Of a DNA stretch of 64,000 bases, positions 7,128-13,918 are shown in pieces. The translations under genes and the position numbers were made by a program. Source of the stretch: Clavibacter sp. VKM Ac-2872 (GTDB taxonomy: Bacteria > Actinomycetota > Actinomycetes > Actinomycetales > Microbacteriaceae); contig NZ_JADKRR010000001.1 of assembly GCF_015351105.1 (NCBI RefSeq), positions 186,001-250,000 on the forward strand, in the 5' to 3' direction. The notes under the pieces are model-generated. The model was not told where the DNA came from, searched no databases, and was given only the letters and a program-made list of their open reading frames with translations. Each line of letters begins with the position of its first letter. Position 1 is the first letter of the stretch.

Positions 7128-9502
7128 CCGGGGCGGAGGCGCCGGCGCCCGGCGCCGTCGCGCTCCCCGAGGTGTCGGCGCGCGTGCGCGAGCTGCATGC
7201 GCGCATGACCCTCGAGGAGAAGCTCGCGCAGATCGTCGGCTACTGGGTCGACCAGGGCGGCGAGGTCGTCGCGCCCATGCAGGGCGAGATGGCCACGACC
7301 GGCAAGTACGAGGAGGCGACCGAGCACGGCCTCGGGCACCTCACCCGCGTGTACGGCACGCGTCCCGTGGATCCCGTCGAGCGCGCGTCGTGGCTGTGGG
7401 CCGAGCAGAGGCGGCTGCAGACGGAGACGCGGCTCGGGATCCCGGCGCTCGTGCACGAGGAGTGCCTCACCGGGCTCGCCGCGTGGCAGGCCGCGACCTT
7501 CCCGACGCCGCTCGCGTGGGGCGCGTCCTTCGACCCGGGTCTCGTGGAGGAGATGGCCGGCCTCATCGGCGGGTCGATGAAGGAGCTCGGCGTGCACCAG
7601 GGCCTCGCGCCCGTGCTCGACGTGATCCGCGACGCCCGCTGGGGCCGCGTCGACGAGTGCATCGCCGAGGACCCGTACGTGGTCGGCACCATCGGCACGG
7701 CGTACGTGAAGGGACTGCAGTCGGCCGGGATCCACGCCACGCTCAAGCACTTCGTCGGCTACTCGGTCTCGCAGTCGGGACGCAACCACGCGCCCGCGCA
7801 CGTGGGCCCGCGCTTCGTGGAGGACGTGCTGCTGCCGCCCTTCGAGATGGCGGTGCTCGACGGCGAGGTGCGCTCGGTCATGAACTCGTACGCGGAGATC
7901 GACGGCGCGCCCGTCGGCGCGACGCCCGAGTACCTCACCGACGTGCTCCGCGGCCGCTGGGGCTTCGACGGCGTCGTGGTCTCCGACTACTTCTCCGTCG
8001 CGTTCCTCCAGGTGATGCACGCCGTCGCGGGCGACCGCGGCGAGGCGGCCGAGCTCGCGCTCGCCGCCGGCATCGACGTGGAGCTGCCCACGGGCGACGC
8101 GTACCTCGCGCCGCTGGCGGAGCGGATCCGCGCCGGGCTCGCCGACGAGTCGCTCGTCGACCGCGCGGTGCTCCGCGTGCTCGACGAGAAGGAGGAGCTG
8201 GGGCTGCTCGACGCGACCTTCGAGGATCCGCCCACCGAGATCGACCTCGACACCCCGGCCCACCGGGACGTCGCGCGCCGGCTCGCGGAGGAGTCCGTGG
8301 TGCTGCTCGCCAACGACGGCACGCTGCCGCTCGCGGGCGGCGACCGGACCGCTCCTGGACGGATCGCGCTCATCGGCCCCAACGCCGACAGCGCCGAGGC
8401 GCTCATGGGCTGCTACTCGTTCGCCAACCACGTGCTCGCGCACCACCCGGGCACCCCGCTCGGGTTCGCGATCCCGACCGTCGCCGAGGCGCTGCGCGTC
8501 GAGCTGCCCGACAGCGAGCTGGTGCTCGTGGCGGGCGCCGAGGTCGAGGGCGACGACCGCTCGGGCTTCGACGCCGCGGTCGAGGCGGCACGCGGATCCG
8601 ACCTCGCGGTCGTGGTCGTCGGCGACCGGGCGGGCCTGTTCGGCCGCGGCACGGTCGGCGAGGGCAACGACGTCGAGAGCCTCGAGCTGCCCGGCGTCCA
8701 GCGCGAGCTGGTCGAGGCCGTGCGCGCCACCGGGACCCCCGTGGTCGTGGTGCTGCTCACCGGCCGGCCGTACGCGGTGGCGTGGGCGTTGGAGGGCGAG
8801 ACCGCTCCGGCCGCCGTGCTGCAGGCGTTCTTCCCGGGCGAGGAGGGCGGATCCGCGATCGCGGGCGTCCTCTCCGGCCGGGTGTCGCCGTCGGGCCGCC
8901 TGCCGGTGTCGCTCCCGAGGTCCGCGGGCGCGCAGCCGTTCTCGTACCTGCACCCGATCCTCGGGGGGCCGAGCGAGGTGACGAGCGCGGATCCCACGCC
9001 CGTGCTGCCGTTCGGGCACGGGCTGTCGTACACGACCTTCGAGCGGAGCGCGCTGTCCGTGGCATCGTCGGAGGTCACGGCCGGCGAGGCCTTCACCGCG
9101 ACCGTCGTCGTCCGCAACACGGGCGACCGCGACGGCACCGACGTCGTGCAGCTCTACGCGCGCGACGTGCAGGGCAGCGTCACGCGACCCGTCGCGCAGC
9201 TGCTCGGCTATCTGCGCCTGGACCTCGCCGCCGGGGAGTCGGCGGAGGTCACGTTCCGGGTTCCCACGACGCGCCTCGCCCTCACCGACCTGCGGTACCG
9301 CCGCATCGTCGAGCCGGGTGCGGTCGAGCTCTGGGTCGGTCCGTCGAGCGCCGAGAAGGAGACGGAGGCGGCGATCGCGATCACCGGATCCGCGCATCAC
9401 GTCACCATCGCCGACGAGCGGTACGTCGGCACCTCGGTCGAGCGCGTCGGGGTCGCCGCGGACGCGTCCACCGTGCCGGAGCGGGTGCTCGAGCCGAGCT
9501 GA
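7124..9502 (+). CDS. Glycoside hydrolase family 3 (beta-glucosidase / beta-xylosidase type)
   Basis: A 792-residue cytoplasmic enzyme; its GTG overlaps the permease stop by 4 bases, so it is the last gene of the uptake operon. The N-terminal barrel contains the substrate-binding KHF (residues TLKHFVGYS) and the nucleophile Asp288 in GVVVSDYFSV. The second alpha/beta sandwich begins around residue 385 (LAEESVVLLAND) and a C-terminal fibronectin III-like domain starts near residue 640. It hydrolyses imported beta-linked oligosaccharides from the non-reducing end by a retaining mechanism. GH3 members of this architecture include beta-glucosidases and beta-xylosidases, and the motifs do not separate them. 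There is no signal peptide, which fits intracellular use of the imported sugar. Confidence 0.9.
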   Translation: MTGAEAPAPGAVALPEVSARVRELHARMTLEEKLAQIVGYWVDQGGEVVAPMQGEMATTGKYEEATEHGLGHLTRVYGTRPVDPVERASWLWAEQRRLQTETRLGIPALVHEECLTGLAAWQAATFPTPLAWGASFDPGLVEEMAGLIGGSMKELGVHQGLAPVLDVIRDARWGRVDECIAEDPYVVGTIGTAYVKGLQSAGIHATLKHFVGYSVSQSGRNHAPAHVGPRFVEDVLLPPFEMAVLDGEVRSVMNSYAEIDGAPVGATPEYLTDVLRGRWGFDGVVVSDYFSVAFLQVMHAVAGDRGEAAELALAAGIDVELPTGDAYLAPLAERIRAGLADESLVDRAVLRVLDEKEELGLLDATFEDPPTEIDLDTPAHRDVARRLAEESVVLLANDGTLPLAGGDRTAPGRIALIGPNADSAEALMGCYSFANHVLAHHPGTPLGFAIPTVAEALRVELPDSELVLVAGAEVEGDDRSGFDAAVEAARGSDLAVVVVGDRAGLFGRGTVGEGNDVESLELPGVQRELVEAVRATGTPVVVVLLTGRPYAVAWALEGETAPAAVLQAFFPGEEGGSAIAGVLSGRVSPSGRLPVSLPRSAGAQPFSYLHPILGGPSEVTSADPTPVLPFGHGLSYTTFERSALSVASSEVTAGEAFTATVVVRNTGDRDGTDVVQLYARDVQGSVTRPVAQLLGYLRLDLAAGESAEVTFRVPTTRLALTDLRYRRIVEPGAVELWVGPSSAEKETEAAIAITGSAHHVTIADERYVGTSVERVGVAADASTVPERVLEPS

Positions 9503-9509
9503 TCCCCGT

Positions 9510-9564
9510 ACGACCGGAGCCCCGGACGCCGCGCCCTCGACGCGCGGCGGCCGGGCTCCGTCGT
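9510..9564 (+). terminator. Long GC-rich hairpin after the GH3 operon
   Basis: Arms of about 24 bases (9510-9533 and 9542-9564) that pair with only a few mismatches or bulges around an 8-base loop. It directly follows the GH3 stop. No U-run follows, but the stem is strong enough for an actinobacterial intrinsic or Rho-assisted terminator. Confidence 0.6.
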
Positions 9565-9610
9565 GCGGGATCTGCTGCTGAGGCGGGGCGCCCACTGGCA
9601 GGGTGGGGGC

Positions 9611-10159
9611 ATGCCCGGCCCCCGCCCCCGCCTCCGCCCCTGGACCGCGTCCGACGCCGGCGCCCTCCGCGACGCGTTCCTCACCACTCCGGACCTCGTG
9701 AGCCAGCTGGGCGGTGCCGACCTGTCGACCATCGCGGCCGCCGAGGCCCACATCGCGGGCCCGCTCGCCGCCGACGACGCGCACCGCGTCTGGGCGATCG
9801 TCGACGACGGCGTCGCGGTGGGCAGCGTCGGCGTCTCGGCGATCGACCGCCGGCACGACACCGCGTGGCTGCACTACTGGTTGGCGGGATCCGGCCGGGG
9901 CCGCGGCCTCGCGACCCGGGCACTGGCGGGCGCGGCGGCGTGGGCGTTCGCCGACGGCCTCTTCCGCCTCGAGCTGGGGCACCGCGTGAACAACCCGGCG
10001 TCGTGCGGGGTCGCGACGCGCGCCGGGTTCGCCGCCGAGGGGATCGAGCGCGCCAAGCTCCGCTACGGCGACGAGCGCTTCGACGTGGAGATGCACGCGC
10101 GGCTCGCGACGGATCCGCCTCCCGAGGTGATGCCGCTGCCCGGTAGCGTCGGAGCGTGA
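9611..10159 (+). CDS. GNAT-family N-acetyltransferase (RimJ/RimL-like)
   Basis: A 182-residue protein starting MPGPRPRLRPW, the usual start of RimJ/RimL-like acetyltransferases, chosen over a start 16 codons upstream. Acetyl-CoA binding is expected at GSGRGRGLATRAL near residue 100, the R/Q-x-x-G-x-G/A block of GNAT motif A. The C-terminal motif NNPASCGVATRAGF is the family's N..S..V..K.GF pattern. It transfers an acetyl group from acetyl-CoA to an amine, probably a protein N-terminus or small molecule. Its stop overlaps the next start by 4 bases. Confidence 0.85.
   Translation: MPGPRPRLRPWTASDAGALRDAFLTTPDLVSQLGGADLSTIAAAEAHIAGPLAADDAHRVWAIVDDGVAVGSVGVSAIDRRHDTAWLHYWLAGSGRGRGLATRALAGAAAWAFADGLFRLELGHRVNNPASCGVATRAGFAAEGIERAKLRYGDERFDVEMHARLATDPPPEVMPLPGSVGA
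10144..10149 (+). promoter_or_regulatory. Candidate -10 hexamer inside the preceding gene
   Basis: TAGCGT with exactly six bases to the GTG of the next gene. It would give a leaderless internal transcript in addition to coupled translation. Confidence 0.3.
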
Positions 10160-10554
10160 CCTGGCCCGCGCTGCACATCACCCGCTCCGTCGACGCCGAC
10201 GTGGCCTCCGTCGTGGCCGTCGCCGGGGATCCCGCGCGGCTGCCCGAGTGGGCGGCGGGCGTCAGCTCGGGGATCCGGCTCGAGGGCGGGCGCTGGCTGT
10301 CGGACTCGCCGCTGGGCGCGATCGAGATCGCGTTCACGGGCCCGCGCGAGCTCGGGATCCTCGACCACGACGTGACGCTCCCCGACGGCACGGTGGTCCG
10401 CAATCCGCTGTGGGTCCTCCCGAACGACGCCGGCAGCGAGGTCGTGTTCACGCTGTTCCGACGGCCGGGCATGACCGACGTGTCCTTCGCGGAGGACGCG
10501 GCGCTCGTCGCGGCGGACCTCGACCGGCTCGCGGCGCTGGTGGCCCGCGGCTGA
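10156..10554 (+). CDS. SRPBCC-family small-ligand-binding protein
   Basis: A 132-residue protein with the START/polyketide-cyclase-like pattern. An N-terminal ITRSVDADVASVVAVAGDPARLPEW resembles the family's 'V.A.PE.V...V.DP..LPEW' start. A run of beta strands with a glycine-rich turn follows, then a C-terminal amphipathic helix (FAEDAALVAADLDRL). Such proteins bind hydrophobic ligands in a cavity, and some act as cyclases or aromatase-like enzymes. The ligand is unknown. It is translationally coupled to the upstream acetyltransferase through GTGA. Confidence 0.65.
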   Translation: MTWPALHITRSVDADVASVVAVAGDPARLPEWAAGVSSGIRLEGGRWLSDSPLGAIEIAFTGPRELGILDHDVTLPDGTVVRNPLWVLPNDAGSEVVFTLFRRPGMTDVSFAEDAALVAADLDRLAALVARG

Positions 10555-10589
10555 GCGGGCCGCCGACCCGGGCTGCCGGTCCCTCCCGC

Positions 10590-10595
10590 TACCGT
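10590..10595 (+). promoter_or_regulatory. Candidate -10 hexamer (leaderless acetyltransferase)
   Basis: TACCGT, a TAnnnT-type -10, six bases before the ATG of the following gene, with no ribosome site between. Confidence 0.45.
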
Positions 10596-10601
10596 CGACG
10601 C

Positions 10602-11168
10602 ATGCCGTCCGCCCGCCTCGCCGACCCCGACGACCGCACGGCCCGGCTCGACCTCCACCGCCCGTCACCCGATGACGCCGCCGAGGTCCACGCGATCCTC
10701 TCCGACCCCGCCGTCTGGACCCACTACCCGTCGCTGCGCGTGACGGATCCGGCCCAGACCGACCGCTTCCTCCGCACGCGCGTCGAGGCCTGGGAGCGCG
10801 ACGGCCTCGGCACGTGGATCGTGCGCGAGCGGGACGCCGACGCGGTCGTCGGGTTCGGCGGCTGCGGCATCGCGCACGACGCCTTCTGGAACCTCGGCTA
10901 CCGCTTCGCGCCCGCCGTGCACGGCCGCGGCTACGCGACGGAGATGGCGGCGCGGGCGATCGCGCGGGCGCGGATCCTCCGCCCCGACCTGCCCGTCGTC
11001 GCGTACCTCGTCGCCCACAACCGCGCGTCGGCCGCCGTGGCGGAGAAGGCGGGTCTCGCGCTCGTGCATCGCGGGCCGGATCCCGGCAACGCCGACCCCG
11101 AGGTGATGCGCCTCGTCTTCGCCGACCGCGCCCTCAGCGACGCGCAGCGGGACGCGACGATGCGCTGA
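10602..11168 (+). CDS. GNAT-family N-acetyltransferase
   Basis: A 188-residue RimJ/RimL-like protein (Acetyltransf_3 type). LDLHRPSPDDAAEVHAILSDPAVW is the standard N-terminal block, VHGRGYATEMAARAI is the acetyl-CoA loop, and NRASAAVAEKAGL is the C-terminal signature. The start is the ATG lying six bases after TACCGT, without a Shine-Dalgarno sequence. The last 35 bases overlap the tail of a convergent membrane-protein gene. It is not obviously related in sequence to the acetyltransferase two genes upstream beyond family level. Confidence 0.85.
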   Translation: MPSARLADPDDRTARLDLHRPSPDDAAEVHAILSDPAVWTHYPSLRVTDPAQTDRFLRTRVEAWERDGLGTWIVRERDADAVVGFGGCGIAHDAFWNLGYRFAPAVHGRGYATEMAARAIARARILRPDLPVVAYLVAHNRASAAVAEKAGLALVHRGPDPGNADPEVMRLVFADRALSDAQRDATMR

Positions 11169-11430
11169 CCCCGTCCGCGACGGGCGCGCGACGGGCTCGC
11201 CACGCCCCGACCTCCGCCACGAGGATCCGCGTCGCCGCCAGCAGCACGAGCGCGACCGCCGTCAGCACGATGAGCGGCGGCAGCAGGAAGCCGAGCGCGA
11301 TCAGCGGGTGCTCCATCCCGAGCGCCGGCCAGCCCATGTCCTCCCACCGGTCGGCGAGGAGCAGCAGCGCCGCCATCACGGCGAGCTCCACCGTCAGCAC
11401 CCCGATCGTGATCCGCGTCGCGAGCCTCAT
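11134..11430 (-). CDS. Small two-helix membrane protein
   Basis: A 98-residue protein beginning MRLATRITIGVLTVELAVM, with two predicted transmembrane helices (about residues 6-26 and 45-68) joined by a short acidic/aromatic loop (ADRWEDMGWPALGMEH). The cytoplasmic tail is Arg/Ala-rich. AGGGGAC sits about 6 bases upstream of the ATG, supporting this start over an upstream one. The function is unknown; it resembles generic actinobacterial small membrane proteins. It ends inside the tail of the convergent acetyltransferase gene. Confidence 0.5.
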   Translation of the reverse strand: MRLATRITIGVLTVELAVMAALLLLADRWEDMGWPALGMEHPLIALGFLLPPLIVLTAVALVLLAATRILVAEVGAWRARRAPVADGVSASSRPAARR

Positions 11431-11503
11431 GCCGTCCCCTGCCGTGTGCCGAGCCGCCACCCTCGCACGGTTCCCCCGCCTGCGGAAGACCCGGATGCCG
11501 CGC

Positions 11504-11509
11504 CACACT
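11504..11509 (+). promoter_or_regulatory. Candidate -10 hexamer (leaderless hydrolase)
   Basis: CACACT six bases before ATG, with no ribosome-binding sequence between. Confidence 0.4.
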
Positions 11510-11515
11510 GGATCC

Positions 11516-12406
11516 ATGAGCACCGCCGCCGACGCCCTCGCCCGCCTCGTCGCGGGCGTCGACCGCGAGCGGCTGGGCGCGTACGGCGCGGTCGTGCGGA
11601 TCGGTGACGATGAGGCCGCGCACCGCTGGCGCAGCGACGACCGCGAGAACCTCTACTCGGTGTCGAAGGGCGTGGTCGCGCTCGCCGTCGGCATGGCCGT
11701 GGACGAGGGGATCCTCGCGCTCGACACCCGCGTGCCCGAGCTTCTCCCGGATCTCGACCTCGGCACAGGCGTCGACGAGGTCACCGTCGAGCACCTCCTC
11801 ACCATGACGAGCGGCGTCGACTTCGCGTGGTTCGGCGACGAGCCCGTCCCTGGATCCGACCTCGCGCAGGCGATGCTCGGGCTCCCGACCCGCGGCCGCG
11901 TCTTCCAGTACAGCGACGCCAGCCCCTACGTCGCGATGCGGATGCTCGCCGCGACGGTCGGCGACGTCCGCGACTGGCTCCTCCCGCGCCTCTTCGCGCC
12001 GCTCGGCATCGAGAACCCGCAGTGGCACCGCTGCCCGCTCGGCTTCATCGTGGGCGGCAGCGGCCTGGAGCTCCGCACCGGCGAGCTCGCGCGCATCGGC
12101 CGGCTGCTCCGCGACCGCGGCGCATGGGAGGGTCGGCAGCTCGTGAGCGCGGAGTGGGTCGACCGGATGCACGGATCCTGGGTCCCGACCGGCGCCGACG
12201 ACCCCTCCGCGCCCTTCGCCCGCTACGGCATCGCGACCTGGGACGGCCCCGGCGACGCCTGGCGCCTCGACGGCCGCTACGGCCAGTACGTGCTGGTCGA
12301 CGGATCCCGCGACGCGGTCGTCACCATCACGGCCCACGAGGAGGAGCGCGACCACCGGCTCGCGGAGCTGGCGGTGGAGTCGGTGGCGGCGGCCGCCGCG
12401 GGCTGA
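11516..12406 (+). CDS. Serine hydrolase, beta-lactamase class C fold
   Basis: A 296-residue protein with no signal peptide. The catalytic serine motif SVSK is at residues 48-51, with the surrounding NLYSVSKGVVALAVGMAVDEG block typical of beta-lactamase-related esterases and peptidases. YSDASPY near residue 140 occupies the place of the YxN motif but is not canonical. The following helix-rich region (LLTMTSGVDF) is also family-typical. Being cytoplasmic, it is more likely an esterase or amide hydrolase than a true beta-lactamase. The substrate is unknown. Confidence 0.8.
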   Translation: MSTAADALARLVAGVDRERLGAYGAVVRIGDDEAAHRWRSDDRENLYSVSKGVVALAVGMAVDEGILALDTRVPELLPDLDLGTGVDEVTVEHLLTMTSGVDFAWFGDEPVPGSDLAQAMLGLPTRGRVFQYSDASPYVAMRMLAATVGDVRDWLLPRLFAPLGIENPQWHRCPLGFIVGGSGLELRTGELARIGRLLRDRGAWEGRQLVSAEWVDRMHGSWVPTGADDPSAPFARYGIATWDGPGDAWRLDGRYGQYVLVDGSRDAVVTITAHEEERDHRLAELAVESVAAAAAG

Positions 12407-12438
12407 CCGGCCGCCATCTCGGCGGCCCGCCGCCGTCG

Positions 12439-12484
12439 GTTGATAACATTACCAACGCGTCCCAGGATTGGTAACATTACCAAC
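12439..12484 (+). promoter_or_regulatory. Two copies of an 18-bp inverted repeat abutting a start codon
   Basis: GTTGATAACATTACCAAC (12439-12456) and ATTGGTAACATTACCAAC (12467-12484) share a 15-base core. Each is an inverted repeat of the form TTGGTAA-N2-TTACCAA (one mismatch in the first copy). The second ends at the base before the ATG of the ATPase gene and contains TAACAT (12472-12477), a good -10 placed 7 bases before that ATG. This looks like a promoter embedded in a double operator, in an AT-rich island within GC-rich DNA. The regulator is unknown; autoregulation is possible. Confidence 0.65.
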
Positions 12485-13723
12485 ATGCGTGACGCGACCG
12501 ACAACCCCTTCAGCCCCGGCTCCGACACGGTTCCCGAGATCTGGGCGGGGCGCACCGAGCAGCTGAGCGACTGGCGAGACGTGGTCCGCCCCCGGCTCAT
12601 CCGCGGCCTGCCCGAGCGCGGCCGCACCGTGCTCGGCGAACCCGGGCTCGGCAAGTCCTCCCTCGTGCGGCGCATCGCGCAGGCCGCCGCCGACGATGGG
12701 GACTGGGTCACGCCGCAGCTCCGGATCCCCCTCGGCGCCGATCCGCTGAAGCCCGTCGCGGCTGCGGTGCTGGAGCTCGCACGCGCCGCGGGCCTGCCCT
12801 CCGTGCGTGAGAAGCGGATCAAGGAGGCCATCGCGCGGGTGGAGACGGTCGCGGCTGCCGGGCTGTCGCTGACAGTGAATGGATCCGAGCAGAGCGGCCC
12901 CGAGCCCTACACGGCGCTGACCGTGCTGCTCGTCGAGGTCGGGCGGGCGGCCGTGCGGCACGACCGGGTGGCTCTCGTCCACGTCGACGAGGTGCAGAAC
13001 ATCACGGATGAGCAGACGCTCTCGCAGCTGCTGATCGCCCTCGGGGACGCCCTCACGCACGAAGAGGAGGTGACGATCCCCGGGGGTGCCCACGTGCGCC
13101 GGTCCCTACCCATCGCGGTGTACCTCACGGGCCTGCCGGACTTCGAGGACCGTGCTGGCGCCCACAAGGGCGCGACCTTCGCCCGGCGCTTCCGCACCAC
13201 CGTGCTGACCGCGATCGACGACGACGACATCCGCGCAGCGCTGCAGGACTTCGTCGTGCCGGGCTGGGAGGTCACGGACGGCTCCGGCCGCACCCGCCGC
13301 GTCCGCATGGACCAGGACGCTGCCGCCGCGATCGTCGACCTGTGCCGCGGGGAGCCGTTCCTCTTCCAGCTGGCGGGGGAGCGCGCCTGGTACGCCGGAT
13401 CGGGGCCGACGATCACCCGAGACGAGGTCCACGCGGGCTGGCGCGGCGCGGAGCGCGAGGCGGCCGCGCACGTGGAGCGGATCCTCGAGCGGCTGCCACC
13501 ACGGGAGCGATCCTTCATCGAGGCGATGGCCGCTCTGCCTGCCGGAGAGCGCACGCTCACCCGCATCGCGAAGCAGATGGGCCGGTCGAGGGCGGCGGAG
13601 GTCGGCACCACCGCGCAGCGCCTCGACACCGTGCGTGGGATCATCGACCGGGGCACGTCCTACGGCTTCCGGCACCGCGCCATCGAGGCGCATCTGACCA
13701 GCACTTGGCCGCGGATCGGCTGA
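12485..13723 (+). CDS. AAA+ ATPase (Orc1/Cdc6-like or STAND-type ATP-binding protein)
   Basis: A 412-residue protein. Walker A is GEPGLGKSS at residues 51-59, Walker B is VALVHVDE near residue 160, and a sensor-1-like YLTGLPD follows near 215. The C-terminal 90 residues look like a winged helix (LTRIAKQMGRSRAAEVGTTAQRL, then GIIDRGTSYGFRHRAIEAHL), the arrangement seen in Orc/Cdc6-like and AAA_16 regulatory ATPases. It has no neighbour that would betray a partner: the upstream hydrolase reads the same way but ends before the tandem repeat. The start is the ATG abutting the repeat, with no ribosome site. The role could be DNA-binding regulation, phage or stress response, or remnant mobile-element function. 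I cannot choose among these. Confidence 0.75.
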   Translation: MRDATDNPFSPGSDTVPEIWAGRTEQLSDWRDVVRPRLIRGLPERGRTVLGEPGLGKSSLVRRIAQAAADDGDWVTPQLRIPLGADPLKPVAAAVLELARAAGLPSVREKRIKEAIARVETVAAAGLSLTVNGSEQSGPEPYTALTVLLVEVGRAAVRHDRVALVHVDEVQNITDEQTLSQLLIALGDALTHEEEVTIPGGAHVRRSLPIAVYLTGLPDFEDRAGAHKGATFARRFRTTVLTAIDDDDIRAALQDFVVPGWEVTDGSGRTRRVRMDQDAAAAIVDLCRGEPFLFQLAGERAWYAGSGPTITRDEVHAGWRGAEREAAAHVERILERLPPRERSFIEAMAALPAGERTLTRIAKQMGRSRAAEVGTTAQRLDTVRGIIDRGTSYGFRHRAIEAHLTSTWPRIG

Positions 13724-13793
13724 GGCATGGACGGGGCGTCTCTCGCCATGACGAAGGGATCAGACGGCTGAGCACGCCGCGCCGCCGTCCGCG

Positions 13794-13823
13794 TTGACAC
13801 GTCCCCCGCGCCCCCGGGACAAT
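13794..13823 (+). promoter_or_regulatory. Promoter of the GH51 gene
   Basis: A perfect -35 TTGACA (13794-13799) and -10 GACAAT (13818-13823) separated by 18 bases. A perfect LacI-type palindrome begins 13 bases downstream of the -10, near the expected transcription start. Confidence 0.65.
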
Positions 13824-13836
13824 GAGAGGACGTTGC

Positions 13837-13850
13837 TTACAACGTTGTAA
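13837..13850. promoter_or_regulatory. LacI-type operator, perfect 14-bp palindrome
   Basis: TTACAACGTTGTAA is its own reverse complement and has the central CG of LacI-family sites. It overlaps the expected start of transcription of the arabinofuranosidase gene. No LacI gene is adjacent, so the cognate repressor is encoded elsewhere. The site differs in its outer bases from the AAACGTTT site of the sugar ABC operon. Confidence 0.7.
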
Positions 13851-13918
13851 CGGCTCGGATCCACACGGCTAGCCCGGCGTCGATCGGCCCCGCTCCCGAT
13901 GAAGTGAAGGACCACTCC

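Noticed and set aside
6965-10096. A 1043-codon minus-strand frame across the GH3 gene
   Set aside because: Shadow of the GH3 and acetyltransferase genes; compositionally Arg/His/Val-biased, with no recognisable motif.
11516-12406. A true class C beta-lactamase (resistance gene)
   Set aside because: No signal peptide and a non-canonical YxN motif; a cytoplasmic esterase-like role fits better.
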